Assembly (NCBI RefSeq): GCF_008369325.1
Contig: NZ_VOBI01000008.1
Coordinates: 186,001 to 250,000 of the forward strand
DNA length: 64,000 nt
Direction of reading: 5' to 3'
Source of the DNA: Pseudomonas sp. ANT_H12B
GTDB taxonomy: Bacteria; Pseudomonadota; Gammaproteobacteria; Pseudomonadales; Pseudomonadaceae
Shown: positions 18,576 through 26,493 of the stretch, piece after piece
How the letters are laid out: every line of letters begins with the position of its first letter
How positions within the stretch are numbered: position 1 is the stretch's first letter
Made by a program: the position numbers and the translations under genes
Notes under the pieces: model-generated
Seen by the model: the letters and a program-made list of their open reading frames with translations, nothing else
Told to the model about the DNA's origin: nothing
Databases searched by the model: none

Positions 18576-19082
18576 TCACGCGCGTTTCGGCAGCTTCCAG
18601 TCTGGCCGGATGAAATGGCATGTGTAGCCGTTGGGATAGCGTTCGAGATAGTCCTGATGTTCAGGCTCTGCCTCCCAGAATGGACCGGCGGGCGTGATTT
18701 CAGTGACGACCTTGTCGGACCATAGGCCGGAGGCATCTGCGTCGGCCACCGTGTCCTCAGCGACGCGTTTTTGCTCATCGTCGAGATAGAAGAGAGCAGA
18801 GCGGTAGCTCATACCCACATCGTTGCCCTGACGATTTTTCGTCGTGGGGTCGTGGATCTGGAAGAAAAACTCGAGGATCTGACGATAGCTGGTCTGGTCC
18901 GGGTCGAATACGATTTCGATCGCTTCTGCGTGTGTGCCATGGTTGCGATAAGTCGCGTCGGGCACATCGCCGCCGGTGTATCCCACCCGTGTGGACACTA
19001 CGCCGGGCTGGCGCCTTATCAGATCCTGCATGCCCCAGAAGCAGCCACCGGCCAGGATGGCAGTTTCAGTTCGCGTCGTCAT
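18576..19082 (-). CDS. msrA: Peptide methionine sulfoxide reductase MsrA
   Basis: A 168-residue MsrA with the catalytic [11 protein letters not shown] motif near the N-terminus and [18 protein letters not shown] and MSYRSALFY family motifs. The start at 19082 follows GGAAGGA; a longer frame to 19160 lacks conservation. It reduces methionine-S-sulfoxide. No C-terminal recycling Cys pair is evident (the tail ends WKLPKRA), so it belongs to the short form. It is convergent with the aminopeptidase gene. Confidence 0.93.
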   Translation of the reverse strand: MTTRTETAILAGGCFWGMQDLIRRQPGVVSTRVGYTGGDVPDATYRNHGTHAEAIEIVFDPDQTSYRQILEFFFQIHDPTTKNRQGNDVGMSYRSALFYLDDEQKRVAEDTVADADASGLWSDKVVTEITPAGPFWEAEPEHQDYLERYPNGYTCHFIRPDWKLPKRA

Positions 19083-19236
19083 ATTACGGTCCTTCCCATC
19101 AGTGAATTTGCCTTTGAGTGAGCCCACTCGCCGGTTATCGGGTTGAAGCGCCAGGCGCAACGGTCTCGCCTGGCACCTGAGTATTTACCTGCGCTCGCGT
19201 GAGCGTCAATTTCATCCCTGGATGTCGTACGGAGCA

Positions 19237-19662
19237 TCAAGAGGTGAGCGCGTTAATGGTCACCTCGATGTTGCCACTAAGCGCCTTGGAGTACGGGCAC
19301 CGCTGGTGTGCGTCATCCACCACCGCCCGTGCGACGGCCGGGTTCAGGCCCGGGAGGCTGACATTGAGGCGCGCCTGGAGGAAAAAGGCGTCTTCGGTCT
19401 TGCCCAGATCCACTTCGGCATCCACGGCGACGCTGGCCGGCAGGGTCACCTTCATCGCGGCAGCCGCCTTACCCATTGCCCCGATGAAGCAGGCCGACCA
19501 ACCTGCAGCCAGCAGCTGTTCGGGATTGGTGCCGCTGCCGGACGAGCCAATTGGGGAGAGCTTGATGTCCAGACGACCATCGGAGCTGCGCGATGCGCCG
19601 TCGCGGCCGCCTGTGGTGTGGGACTTGCCGGTATAAAGCACGGTGTCGATTGCATTGATCAT
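19237..19662 (-). CDS. ohr: Organic hydroperoxide resistance protein (Ohr/OsmC family)
   Basis: A 141-residue thiol peroxidase of the Ohr subfamily. Both reactive cysteines are visible, in GWSACFIGAMG and HQRCPYSKALSGN, with NPEQLLAAGWSACF as the family signature. It detoxifies organic hydroperoxides. It shares direction with msrA 155 bp downstream, giving a small oxidative-damage group. No OhrR gene is adjacent. Confidence 0.93.
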   Translation of the reverse strand: MINAIDTVLYTGKSHTTGGRDGASRSSDGRLDIKLSPIGSSGSGTNPEQLLAAGWSACFIGAMGKAAAAMKVTLPASVAVDAEVDLGKTEDAFFLQARLNVSLPGLNPAVARAVVDDAHQRCPYSKALSGNIEVTINALTS

Positions 19663-19991
19663 GGAGGGCTCCTGCTAAGATTTTGGGCTTGCCAGCATTG
19701 ATGACGCCGGATTCGCCGCAGAGCGCTTGCTTTGCGACGGAGCCCACTTTTCCACTTTCATGTAATGCGCATGTGTCTTGAACCAGCGTTTGTGTATCGC
19801 TGTGTAGGATCGTCGCGCAACATTACAGTCCGATACAAATCACCCTGCCGCCGGATACCTCGCAGATACATCGTCATGGCTAGATCTTTCTGTCCCGAGG
19901 AGGTTCCATACCTGCGCCTCCTCCAGGGTTTGCTGCCGTTTTTGGCATCACCCGCATGGCCTGGTCGTGCACCGTAATCCGGAGAAACACC
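19663..19991. other. Intergenic region upstream of ohr and of the KCGEGKCG protein
   Basis: About 330 bp that must hold the divergent promoters of ohr and the small secreted protein. A GAGGAGG-N15-CCTCCTCC inverted repeat lies near 19897-19926. No protein gene was recognised. Confidence 0.4.
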
Positions 19992-20360
19992 ATGTCCCGT
20001 ATCTCGAACAACGCCCGCCAGGGTTTGATCGCCGTCGCCCTGGCCGGTGGCCTGAATCTGAGCTCTTCTGTCTTCGCTGCCGAGGCGTTGCCTCAGGGAT
20101 ATCAACTGGCTTCCGCGACCAAGACCCGCGAAGGCAAGTGTGGCGAGGGCAAGTGCGGTGACGCCTCCTTCGCGCGCACCGACACCGACGACAGCCGGGT
20201 TTCGCGCAAGGAATTCCTGGCGGTTGCCCCCACCCGCGGTGCGGATTTCGACGTGATTGATGCCGACCACGACGACTACCTGTCCGAGGCTGAAACCTAC
20301 ACGTACATGAAGAGCGTCTACGAAACCAACGGCAAGGAAGCGCCCAAGGAGCTGTTCTGA
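19992..20360 (+). CDS. Small secreted protein with KCGEGKCG motif and EF-hand; HvfA-like RiPP metallophore precursor candidate
   Basis: A 122-residue exported protein; the ATG at 19992 follows CCGGAGAAACACC. A signal peptide ends near SSVFAA (about residue 30). Residues 47-56 read REGKCGEGKC, the cysteine repeat of HvfA-type precursors modified by an MNIO (DUF692) enzyme. Residues 90-101 form a canonical EF-hand loop (D90, D92, D94, E101). A first loop near 63-75 is one residue short and probably degenerate. The usual HvfB/HvfC partners do not follow; an IS3 element starts within 3 bp of the stop. It may be an orphan precursor or just a calcium-binding protein. Confidence 0.7.
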   Translation: MSRISNNARQGLIAVALAGGLNLSSSVFAAEALPQGYQLASATKTREGKCGEGKCGDASFARTDTDDSRVSRKEFLAVAPTRGADFDVIDADHDDYLSEAETYTYMKSVYETNGKEAPKELF

Positions 20361-20428
20361 ACTGGCCTAATGATTTTGGACACTTCAATCGGACGCTATG
20401 ATGGCGCCCAAATCTGAGGTGTTTGGCT

Positions 20429-20731
20429 ATGCGTAAATCTTACTCGAGTGAGTTCAAACTCAAGGCTGCCGGCATGGTGCTGGACGAAGGTCAGTCAGTT
20501 CCTGAGGTCTGTGCCAGTTTGGATATCGGCCCTACGGCATTGCGCCGTTGGGTCGATCAGGTTCGCAAAGAGCGCTTGGGCTCGACCCCGGAAGGGGCTA
20601 AGGCGATTACCGCCGACCAGCGTGAGATTCAGCAGCTCAAAGCGTTGCTCAGGCAAAAAGACCTGGACATCGAAATCTTAAAAAAGGCCAGTTCTCTCCT
20701 GCTTTTGGACTCCAAAGATCATTTTCGTTGA
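20429..20731 (+). CDS. IS3-family transposase OrfA
   Basis: A 100-residue DNA-binding subunit. The ATG at 20429 (MRKSYSSEFKLKAAGMVL) is preferred to an upstream TTG. It has an HTH (SVPEVCASLDIGPTALRRWV) and a C-terminal leucine-zipper-like helix (QQLKALLRQKDLDIEILKKA). The AAAAAAG run at the zipper end allows -1 frameshifting into orfB to make the full transposase. Confidence 0.92.
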   Translation: MRKSYSSEFKLKAAGMVLDEGQSVPEVCASLDIGPTALRRWVDQVRKERLGSTPEGAKAITADQREIQQLKALLRQKDLDIEILKKASSLLLLDSKDHFR

Positions 20732-21564
20732 TCAGTGAGCTGGACGAGCAATACGGCGTTAACAATTGCTGTCGGGCGTTTGGAGTCAACCGCAGCAGCT
20801 TTTACGCCTGGCGGCAGCGCCAAGGCAAGGTGAAACCTGAGCGGGAGAAACTTAAAGCCGTGCTGGTCGAGCATCACAAGGAATCCAGAGCCTCTGCTGG
20901 GTCTCGCACCCTTTCCAAGGAGCTGCAAGCGAAGGGACATCGTGTCGGGCGGCATATGGCTCGCAGTTTGATGCGCGAAGCCGGTGTTGCCAGTCGTCAG
21001 CGGCGTCGGCACAAGTACAAATCTTCCGGCGTGGAAGCGCTGGTGGCGCCGCATGTGCTCAAGCGCAAGTTTGATGTCACGGCGATCAACCAGGTGTGGT
21101 GTGGCGATGTCACGTACATCAAGGTCGGCAAGCGCTGGATGTACTTTGCGGCGGTGCTGGATCTGTTTGCTCGCCGGATCGTGGGGTGGTCGTTTTCAAT
21201 GATTTCTGATGCCTCGCTGACCTGCGAAGCATTACGAATGGCGGTTCAATTGCGAGGCCGTCCAAAAGACGTGCTGTTTCATTCAGATCAAGGTTGCCAA
21301 TACACCAGCCACAAATTCAGGAATGAGATGCGCAAACATGGACTCCTGCAAAGCATGAGTCGTAAGGGTGAGTGCTGGGACAACGCCCCGATGGAGCGTT
21401 TCTTTGGCAGCCTGAAATCAGAGTGGGTTCCAGAAGGCGGCTACAGCTCGGAGCATGAAGCCCGTGTGGATGTGCAGCGTTATGTGATGCGATACAACAA
21501 CGTCAGGCTCCATAGCTACAACGACTACCGGTCGCCGGTAGCTATGGAGAAACTGGCAGCGTGA
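20728..21564 (+). CDS. IS3-family transposase OrfB (DDE integrase domain)
   Basis: A 278-residue frame carrying the rve catalytic core: first Asp in WCGDVTYIKVG, second Asp in FHSDQGCQYTS and Glu in NAPMERFFGSLKSEW, with the N-terminal HTH_21 domain (SRASAGSRTLSKEL). It overlaps orfA by 4 bp and opens with TTG, so the functional product is most likely the OrfAB frameshift fusion. Confidence 0.92.
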   Translation: MISELDEQYGVNNCCRAFGVNRSSFYAWRQRQGKVKPEREKLKAVLVEHHKESRASAGSRTLSKELQAKGHRVGRHMARSLMREAGVASRQRRRHKYKSSGVEALVAPHVLKRKFDVTAINQVWCGDVTYIKVGKRWMYFAAVLDLFARRIVGWSFSMISDASLTCEALRMAVQLRGRPKDVLFHSDQGCQYTSHKFRNEMRKHGLLQSMSRKGECWDNAPMERFFGSLKSEWVPEGGYSSEHEARVDVQRYVMRYNNVRLHSYNDYRSPVAMEKLAA

Positions 21565-21596
21565 AACCTTAACTGGTGTCCAAAATTACTTGACCA

Positions 21597-22063
21597 GTTC
21601 ATTCACGCGCCTGCGCAACGCTCGCGGCTAAGTCGGCATTTCTACCACCGCTCTCCTTGTGTCTTCGGTCGAGGAGAGCGGCTTGCCGTCCAAAGACGTT
21701 CATTAGGAGCGGAACACCGCCGTTCCGATCTGATTTACAATGCCCCACCTTTGACGGAGGGCTGTCTTTTGTGGACGTTCGCGCGCTTCTCCATGCGTAC
21801 CTGATCAAGTGGGTGATCGAGCCGGTCACCGAGCAGTTTCTTGGCCTCTTCGATCTGAACGGCCGCTTCAGCGTCGTCTTTCTCTTTACTTCCTATTGCG
21901 GAAATAGCCGGCAAGATTTCCACCCGCCGTACCATGGGATTGCTGTCGCGCTTCTTGGAACTTCACGCCAAGGTGCATTCTGATGTCGACAGGAGCGAGG
22001 CGCGGGGTGGTCGGATTTTCCGTCATCCACTCGCCGCGCATTGCCCAAGACGATGCAATGTAA
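21597..22063. other. Intergenic region after the IS3 element
   Basis: About 470 bp with no recognised gene. A short minus-strand frame (about 21735-21935) encodes a charged helical peptide (KEKDDAEAAVQIEEAKKLLGDRL) that looks more protein-like than chance, but I find no family for it. It may be a fragment left by the insertion. Confidence 0.35.
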
Positions 22064-22492
22064 TCAGGCTTTACTGGCGGTCAGGTAAGCGCCAAGGCGT
22101 TGTCCCATTTGCTCGCCCAAGGCTTGCAAACCACTCAAGGGACGGACCATCACTTCAAACTCAACGATTTTCCCTTGCCCGTTGAATCGGATCATGTCGA
22201 TGCCCTTCAACTCTTTTCCGCCGACGTTGGCGCTGAATTCAAGGACGACGTTCAACCCGTCTGCCGTCGCCAGTTCGCGGTGGTAGACAAAGTCCTCAAA
22301 TACCTCGATGACCGTGTTGAGAATCATCGATACCACGGCCGCTCCCGGGTACGGCGTGTGAGCCATCGGTGAGCGGAATACGGCGTGTGGGTCCAACAAG
22401 CCGGGCAAGGCGCTCAAGTCGCCCTTGCGGATCATGTCATGCCACTGTCTCAGGGATTCTGCGGCGTTGGGATGCAGTTTCAGTTCAGACAT
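22064..22492 (-). CDS. SnoaL/NTF2-like protein
   Basis: A 142-residue protein with the NTF2-like cone fold typical of SnoaL-type isomerases and many uncharacterised small proteins. Start at 22492 (MSELKLHPNAAESL) after ACAGGAGTTG. Landmarks are WHDMIRKGDLSALPGLLDPHAVFRSPM near the N-terminus and GIDMIRFNGQGKIVEFEVMVRPL near the C-terminus. No signal peptide. Catalytic function cannot be assigned. Confidence 0.8.
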   Translation of the reverse strand: MSELKLHPNAAESLRQWHDMIRKGDLSALPGLLDPHAVFRSPMAHTPYPGAAVVSMILNTVIEVFEDFVYHRELATADGLNVVLEFSANVGGKELKGIDMIRFNGQGKIVEFEVMVRPLSGLQALGEQMGQRLGAYLTASKA

Positions 22493-22612
22493 TTTCAACT
22501 CCTGTATTTTTGTTGTTCTGCAAACGTCGAGTGATGTGAAGTGCCCACAGACTTTACATTGATAGGCCTGGATGGAAACCATCGCGTGATTAAAAGGGAT
22601 TTATTGTGTGCA

Positions 22613-22645
22613 CGAAAAAGCCCGGCTGATCAGGCCGGGCTTCTT
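22613..22645 (-). terminator. Terminator of the first tandem-repeat peptide gene
   Basis: On the minus strand AGCCCGGC and GCCGGGCT pair around a TGATCA-containing loop, followed by TTTTT. The same hairpin with its flanks recurs after the second paralogue and near 27.56 kb. Confidence 0.85.
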
Positions 22646-22672
22646 GTTGGGTACTGCTGTAAAGCCATGCAT

Positions 22673-22996
22673 TCAGGCGACGCGGTTTTCGATCAGGCGA
22701 TCGGAGCCACCTTCAGCGACGCGGTTTTCGATCAGGCGATCGGAACCACCTTCAGCGACGCGGTTTTCGATCAGGCGATCGGAGCCACCTTCAGCGACGC
22801 GGTTTTCGATCAGGCGATCGGAGCCACCTTCAGCGACGCGGTTTTCGATCAGGCGATCGGAGCCACCTTCAGCGACGCGACTTTCAATCAGGCGATCCGA
22901 GCCGCCTTCAGCGACAACCGGGAGAGCAGAAGAAGCGGCGAAAGCGTTAACTGCAAAAACCGAGAAAGCGATGCTGAGGAGGATTTGGCGTTTCAT
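22673..22996 (-). CDS. Secreted tandem-repeat peptide, copy 1 (six 13-residue repeats)
   Basis: A 107-residue protein. Residues 1-20 are a signal peptide (MKRQILLSIAFSVFAVNAFA) with cleavage after AFA, residues 21-27 a short linker (ASSALPV), and residues 28-105 six repeats of VAEGGSDRLIENR (the first has ESR), then VA and stop. Repeats are nearly identical at the DNA level. ATG follows a GGAG 9 nt upstream that lies in a predicted stem. A paralogue with four repeats lies at 26239-26484. The exported repeats are acidic-basic and glycine-rich without cysteine. I recall similar Pseudomonas proteins under the uninformative name 'phage infection protein'; function is unknown. Confidence 0.85.
   Translation of the reverse strand: MKRQILLSIAFSVFAVNAFAASSALPVVAEGGSDRLIESRVAEGGSDRLIENRVAEGGSDRLIENRVAEGGSDRLIENRVAEGGSDRLIENRVAEGGSDRLIENRVA
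22682..22915 (-). repeat. 39-bp tandem repeat array, six units
   Basis: Six direct 39-bp units, each encoding one 13-residue peptide repeat. The internal units are almost base-identical; only the unit nearest the signal peptide differs (ESR codon, CGATCC for CGATCG). Such homogeneity suggests recent expansion or gene conversion. Confidence 0.95.
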
Positions 22997-23005
22997 GATG
23001 GTGTG

Positions 23006-23052
23006 CTCCGGGGTGTAGTTGTTGGGTATGGAGGCGATGTTACTCCCCGGAG
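23006..23052 (-). promoter_or_regulatory. Leader hairpin sequestering the ribosome-binding site, copy 1
   Basis: In the transcript CTCCGGGG (23052-23045) can pair with CCCCGGAG (23013-23006). The right arm contains the GGAG Shine-Dalgarno sequence, 9 nt before AUG. The eight pairs would hide the ribosome site. The paralogue keeps the pairing with one U-G wobble, which supports a real structure. Confidence 0.6.
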
Positions 23053-23127
23053 TTTTTAAGAGAACTTCATTGAGTTAATGGTAACTATTGACGGAGTCAA
23101 TGGCTGTCCTGAGCCTGGAATACCTTG

Positions 23128-23700
23128 TCATTGAGCATTGGTGCACAGCTCCCCGGTGGCGCGTATCAGTGCCTGACCGTGCAAACCATCCTTGATCAGG
23201 CTCGCTCGCACCTTGCCTAGCCAGTCCTGGCAGTTGGGGTCATTGCGAAAGGGCGCGAACTCAGCGTATTGCTGCAACAGACGGTTTTGCAGTTCATCCA
23301 GCTGTGGCCTGATTTGCTTGGCGAGGTCCGGCCGAGGGGTCTCAGGCGCCTTGCCAGCCGCATGCCATTGAGCGAGCAGTCCGTACTGCACCAGCTTATT
23401 GGCTTCTATTTGCGCGGCGATCAATTCGGCGACCTCTTGCGGGTCAAGTTTGCGCTCCACGGCCATCTTCCTGGCGTTGGCGATAACTTGCGCTTCCCGG
23501 GCACTGTCCTGGATCGGTTTGCCACTGTCCCACTTGGTCAGCGCCACGAGATCACCAATGTTCAGGCGTTCGTTCAAGGTCACCAACAGCGGTTGCAGGC
23601 TATCGGGTGCCGGGGAGGGCGTGCTGGCGTGCGCGCCGCCAGTGAGTAAACCGATCAAGGCGCAAGTCAGCAGTTTCGGTAAGCGTGGGGAGTGGAGCAT
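23128..23700 (-). CDS. aroQ: Periplasmic chorismate mutase (AroQ gamma class)
   Basis: A 190-residue exported chorismate mutase. ATG at 23700 is chosen over a TTG at 23706. The signal peptide ends near GGAHAS. The AroQ helical bundle is seen in LVTLNERLNIGDLVALTKWDSGKPIQDSAREAQVIANARKMA, with Arg, Lys, Asp and Glu residues of the active site, and VAELIAAQIEANKLVQYGLL. The disulfide pair of secreted forms is likely the cysteines in DPNCQDW and GELCTNAQ. It converts chorismate to prephenate in the periplasm, as in P. aeruginosa, which has a similar enzyme. Confidence 0.9.
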   Translation of the reverse strand: MLHSPRLPKLLTCALIGLLTGGAHASTPSPAPDSLQPLLVTLNERLNIGDLVALTKWDSGKPIQDSAREAQVIANARKMAVERKLDPQEVAELIAAQIEANKLVQYGLLAQWHAAGKAPETPRPDLAKQIRPQLDELQNRLLQQYAEFAPFRNDPNCQDWLGKVRASLIKDGLHGQALIRATGELCTNAQ

Positions 23701-23889
23701 GGGCAAACCTCATCAGGCACAGGATTCAACATCAGCTGTTGTGTATCACAAGTACGGCAAATGCATGAAGCGAGGCATACACGATTTGGCGAGAAACACT
23801 CAATGCTGAACAAAAAACTGATTTATGTCGTCACTGTGCAGGTTTATGGACAATGATCTGCATGTTCAAAATGAAGCGGGTAGATAACA

Positions 23890-24795
23890 GTGAACCAACT
23901 TTTGGCGATGCGTGCTTTTGTACGTGTTGTGGAGACGGGCTCGTTCAGCCGGGCTGCTGACCAGTTAGCGCTTCCGCGTTCGACCGTCAGCAAGTTGATA
24001 ACCGACCTCGAAAAGCATCTCGGCATCAAGCTGATGCATCGAACGACCCGCGCGGTCGCCGCCACATCGGACGGGCTGGAATATTGCAGTCATGCAAGGC
24101 GTCTGATTGCCGAACTGGACTCGGTGGACACGACGGCGCGTGGTAAAAAACTCAAGCCGGGCGGTCACTTGAGAGTTGATGCGCCGGCCTCATTCGCCCA
24201 TTGCCTGTTGATACCCGCGCTGAAGGATTTTCATCGCGAGTATCCCGATATCACCATCGCTTTAGGCATCAGTGATCGGCCAGTCAATATTGTCGGCGAG
24301 GGCGTTGACTGCGTCATTCGTGCCGGTGAACTTGATGATATGACGATGATCGGGCGCAAGATCGTCGAACTTCAGTACGTCACCTGCGCGACCCCCGCCT
24401 ATCTCGAGCGCATGGGTACGCCTTCCTCGCCCATTGATCTGCAGAAAAACCACGTTCAGGCAGGCTACTTTTTTGCCGCGACAGGTAAGTCGGAGCCCCT
24501 GATTTTCGAGGACGCCTACCATCGGCATGAAATCGGTCACTGCGAATTTTCGACCAATGACGGTAACGGCCTCAAAGAGATGATGCTCGCAGGCCTGGGC
24601 ATCGGGCAGCACTTCAGACGCATTGTTCAGCCGTATCTGGACGCAGGCGAGTTAGTCCCACTTTTGGAAGACTGGTCTCGACCCGCCATGCCATTTCACG
24701 TCATCTATCCAACCAATCGACATCAAAATGCCAGATTAAAGGTGTTCATCGATTGGGTGATTCAGATGTTCAGAGATGAGTCGCCTATCAACTAA
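23890..24795 (+). CDS. LysR-family transcriptional regulator
   Basis: A 301-residue LysR protein with HTH MRAFVRVVETGSFSRAADQLALPRSTVSKLITDLEKHLG (residues 7-45), of the group with the TRAVAATSDGLEYCSHARRLIAELD linker and effector domain. It is convergent with the RidA gene, so its target is not obvious. Divergent transcription relative to aroQ across 189 bp makes a link to aroQ possible but unproven. Confidence 0.9.
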   Translation: MNQLLAMRAFVRVVETGSFSRAADQLALPRSTVSKLITDLEKHLGIKLMHRTTRAVAATSDGLEYCSHARRLIAELDSVDTTARGKKLKPGGHLRVDAPASFAHCLLIPALKDFHREYPDITIALGISDRPVNIVGEGVDCVIRAGELDDMTMIGRKIVELQYVTCATPAYLERMGTPSSPIDLQKNHVQAGYFFAATGKSEPLIFEDAYHRHEIGHCEFSTNDGNGLKEMMLAGLGIGQHFRRIVQPYLDAGELVPLLEDWSRPAMPFHVIYPTNRHQNARLKVFIDWVIQMFRDESPIN

Positions 24796-24798
24796 AAC

Positions 24799-25200
24799 TC
24801 ACGGAACAATGGCCGTAACGCGGATTTCAATACGCATCGTTGGAAGACCAAGTGCCGCGACCCCGACCTGTGTCCAGATGGGGGCGTGGTTGGGCATGTA
24901 ATGGCGATACAGTCTGGCCATCACCTCGTTAACTTCCGGGGGAAATCCTCCAACATGGTAAGAATTGACGTGGACAACCTGGTCCCAACTGGCACCCGCG
25001 GTTGCCAGGGTTCGCTCCAGGTTTTGAAACGCTTGAGTGATTTCTTCCTCCAGCGATTCGGGAATGTGCAGATCGTCATCCCAACCGCCCTGGCCTGATG
25101 TTTCCACTCGATTGCCGATTTTTACCGCTTGGGAGTAATGCAATGCACTCAGCAGGCGTTCCCCATAACCGGGCGTGACAAAGAATTCGGGCGTATTCAT
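24799..25200 (-). CDS. RidA/YjgF family enamine deaminase-like protein
   Basis: A 133-residue Rid-family protein. The ATG at 25200 follows GTGAGGA; a GTG four codons upstream overlaps that site and is less likely. The family core is ALHYSQAVKIGNRVETSGQGGW, and the C-terminal MRIEIRVTAIVP contains the conserved Arg that binds the substrate carboxylate. Members hydrolyse reactive enamines or imines. The IPESLEEEITQAFQNLERTLATAGASW helix is typical of Rid subfamilies outside RidA proper, so the exact substrate is open. Confidence 0.88.
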   Translation of the reverse strand: MNTPEFFVTPGYGERLLSALHYSQAVKIGNRVETSGQGGWDDDLHIPESLEEEITQAFQNLERTLATAGASWDQVVHVNSYHVGGFPPEVNEVMARLYRHYMPNHAPIWTQVGVAALGLPTMRIEIRVTAIVP

Positions 25201-25338
25201 GGTGTTCCTCACTTCAGTTCAATTTGATCAGGCTTGTTTCTGGTGCTGATGCTAATGGACTGAATAGAGGATCAATAGCCGTTGTTTCTGCCATGACTAT
25301 CCATGTGCATGGATATTTATCAGAGTCATCGGGCAGGG

Positions 25339-25650
25339 TCAGGCCAATAGACGCTCAACCTGCGCCAGCTCCCAGGTGCTGAGTAAACTGACCGGGTCGG
25401 TGCCGTAACGCTGCCAGCTGTCGAACTCACCCGTGCGACCGTCGGGGCATTGGCACCGCAGGCAGTGGCGCAGGTGGTTGCCGTCGAAATCGAGGGTCAG
25501 GCGCCAGCCTTCGATCTCGACCTGTACCTGGCCGGGCCCGGTTTGTTCGTCGAGGCGCTGTAGTGGGCGGATGCCCTGGGCGGCGTCTCGCAGTTGCTGG
25601 TAAATCTCGCGGGCAGTCAGGGGTTGCACACAGGTCTCCGGTGAGGCCAT
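25339..25650 (-). CDS. Uncharacterised small Pseudomonas protein
   Basis: About 103 residues if started at the ATG at 25650; an ATG at 25689 is also possible. The body LTAREIYQQLRDAAQGIRPLQRLD, WRLTLDFDGNHLRHCLRCQCPDGRTG and DSWQRYGTDPVSLLSTWE resembles a small family I have seen only in Pseudomonas. No membrane segment or signal. A Cys cluster (CLRCQC) could bind metal. Function is unknown. It is divergent from the cytochrome c gene. Confidence 0.7.
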   Translation of the reverse strand: MASPETCVQPLTAREIYQQLRDAAQGIRPLQRLDEQTGPGQVQVEIEGWRLTLDFDGNHLRHCLRCQCPDGRTGEFDSWQRYGTDPVSLLSTWELAQVERLLA

Positions 25651-25741
25651 GGCCTGCGTAGAATCGGGATGCGCAGGATAGACGATCATGATCAAATCCG
25701 CGCCGAGCTGTGCTGTGAATACCTATGATCTGGAACCCGAC

Positions 25742-26131
25742 ATGAAGAAAACCGCGGTACTCACCTTCGCCCTGCTGCTCAATACGGGATTGTTCAGCAC
25801 GCAAGCAGATGCCGCCGGCGATGCGCAAGCGGGTGCAACACTGTTCAAGCGGATATGTGGTGGCTGCCATCAAGTCGGGGAGTCGGCGCGCGGTTCTTTC
25901 GGTCCGCAGCTCAATGGCATTTTTGGGCGCCTATCCGGTAGCTCGACGGATTACCAGTATTCCTCCGCGATGAAATCGGCAGGCATCGTCTGGACCCGCG
26001 AAACACTGACTGCGTACCTGGAAGATCCAAAAGAAGTGGTACCCGGCACCCGCATGATTTTCTGGGGGCTCAGTGATCCGGAAAAGATCGAAAACCTGTT
26101 GGCCTACCTTGAGACGTTTCAGCCGCAGTAA
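25742..26131 (+). CDS. Class I c-type cytochrome, periplasmic
   Basis: A 129-residue exported monohaem cytochrome. ATG at 25742 gives a signal peptide ending near TQADAA; an upstream ATG at 25688 would extend it pointlessly. The haem site is CGGCH in KRICGGCHQVGESARG, and the distal Met ligand is in VPGTRMIFWG. It is of the cytochrome c2/c550 type and probably an electron carrier. It ends before a bidirectional terminator shared with the second repeat-peptide gene. Confidence 0.9.
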   Translation: MKKTAVLTFALLLNTGLFSTQADAAGDAQAGATLFKRICGGCHQVGESARGSFGPQLNGIFGRLSGSSTDYQYSSAMKSAGIVWTRETLTAYLEDPKEVVPGTRMIFWGLSDPEKIENLLAYLETFQPQ

Positions 26132-26179
26132 GACTTCCCACGTCGTCCCACCGCATGAATTGCGGATTATCGCAGGCAT

Positions 26180-26211
26180 AAAAAAACCCGGCTGATGAGG
26201 CCGGGTTTTTC
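26180..26211. terminator. Bidirectional terminator between cytochrome c and repeat-peptide copy 2
   Basis: AAAAAACCCGGC-TGATGAG-GCCGGGTTTTT: a stem flanked by A-run and T-run, so it can work for both convergent genes. It is related to the terminators at 22613 and 27549. Confidence 0.85.
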
Positions 26212-26238
26212 ATTGAGTACCGCGGTAAAGCTATGCAT

Positions 26239-26484
26239 TCAGGCAACGCGATTCTGGATCAGGCGATCGGAGCCACCTTCAGCGACGCGGTTTTCGATCA
26301 GACGATCGGAACCACCTTCAGCGACGCGGTTTTCGATCAGCCGATCGGAACCACCTTCAGCCACACGACTTTCAATCAAACGATCCGAGCCGCCTTCAGC
26401 GACAACCGGGTGAGCAGAGGTAGCGGCGAAAGCGTTAACTGCAAAAATCGAGAAAGCGATGCTGAGGATGATTTGGCGTTTCAT
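26239..26484 (-). CDS. Secreted tandem-repeat peptide, copy 2 (four 13-residue repeats)
   Basis: An 81-residue paralogue of the protein at 22673-22996. It has the same architecture: signal peptide MKRQIILSIAFSIFAVNAFA, linker ATSAHPV, then four repeats (ESR, ENR, ENR, QNR) and a final VA. Only repeat number and a few residues differ. The upstream 60-100 bp and the downstream terminator are also shared with copy 1, so the whole transcription unit was duplicated. Function is unknown. Confidence 0.85.
   Translation of the reverse strand: MKRQIILSIAFSIFAVNAFAATSAHPVVAEGGSDRLIESRVAEGGSDRLIENRVAEGGSDRLIENRVAEGGSDRLIQNRVA
26248..26403 (-). repeat. 39-bp tandem repeat array, four units
   Basis: Four direct 39-bp units encoding the peptide repeats of copy 2. 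They are slightly more diverged than in copy 1 (for example CAGACGATCGGAACC, CAGCCGATCGGAACC), suggesting less recent homogenisation. Confidence 0.93.
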
Positions 26485-26493
26485 GATGGTGTG

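Larger units (their letters stand above)
20363..21596 (+). mobile_element. IS3-family insertion sequence, complete
   Basis: About 1,234 bp bounded by imperfect inverted repeats: left end TGGCCTAATGATTTTGGACA, right end the complement of TGGTCAAGTAATTTTGGACA. The outer GAAC/GTTC bases extend the symmetry by 4 bp each side. It carries orfA and orfB in -1 relative frames with an A6G slippery run near 20680. No 3-4 bp target duplication is obvious. The left end abuts the stop codon of the KCGEGKCG gene. It appears intact and possibly active. Confidence 0.9.

Noticed and set aside
21657..21983. Plus-strand 108-codon frame after the IS3 element
   Set aside because: No ribosome site, composition unlike the neighbours and no recognisable family.
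22673..22915. The 39-bp repeats as a CRISPR-like or iteron array
   Set aside because: Repeats are directly adjacent without unique spacers and are all in frame in a signal-peptide-bearing protein on the minus strand. No cas or rep genes are present.
22541..23059. Plus-strand repeat ORF antisense to the repeat-peptide gene
   Set aside because: It has no signal peptide or good ribosome site and is explained by the open antisense frame of a repeat with period divisible by three. The minus strand has the signal, leader and terminator.
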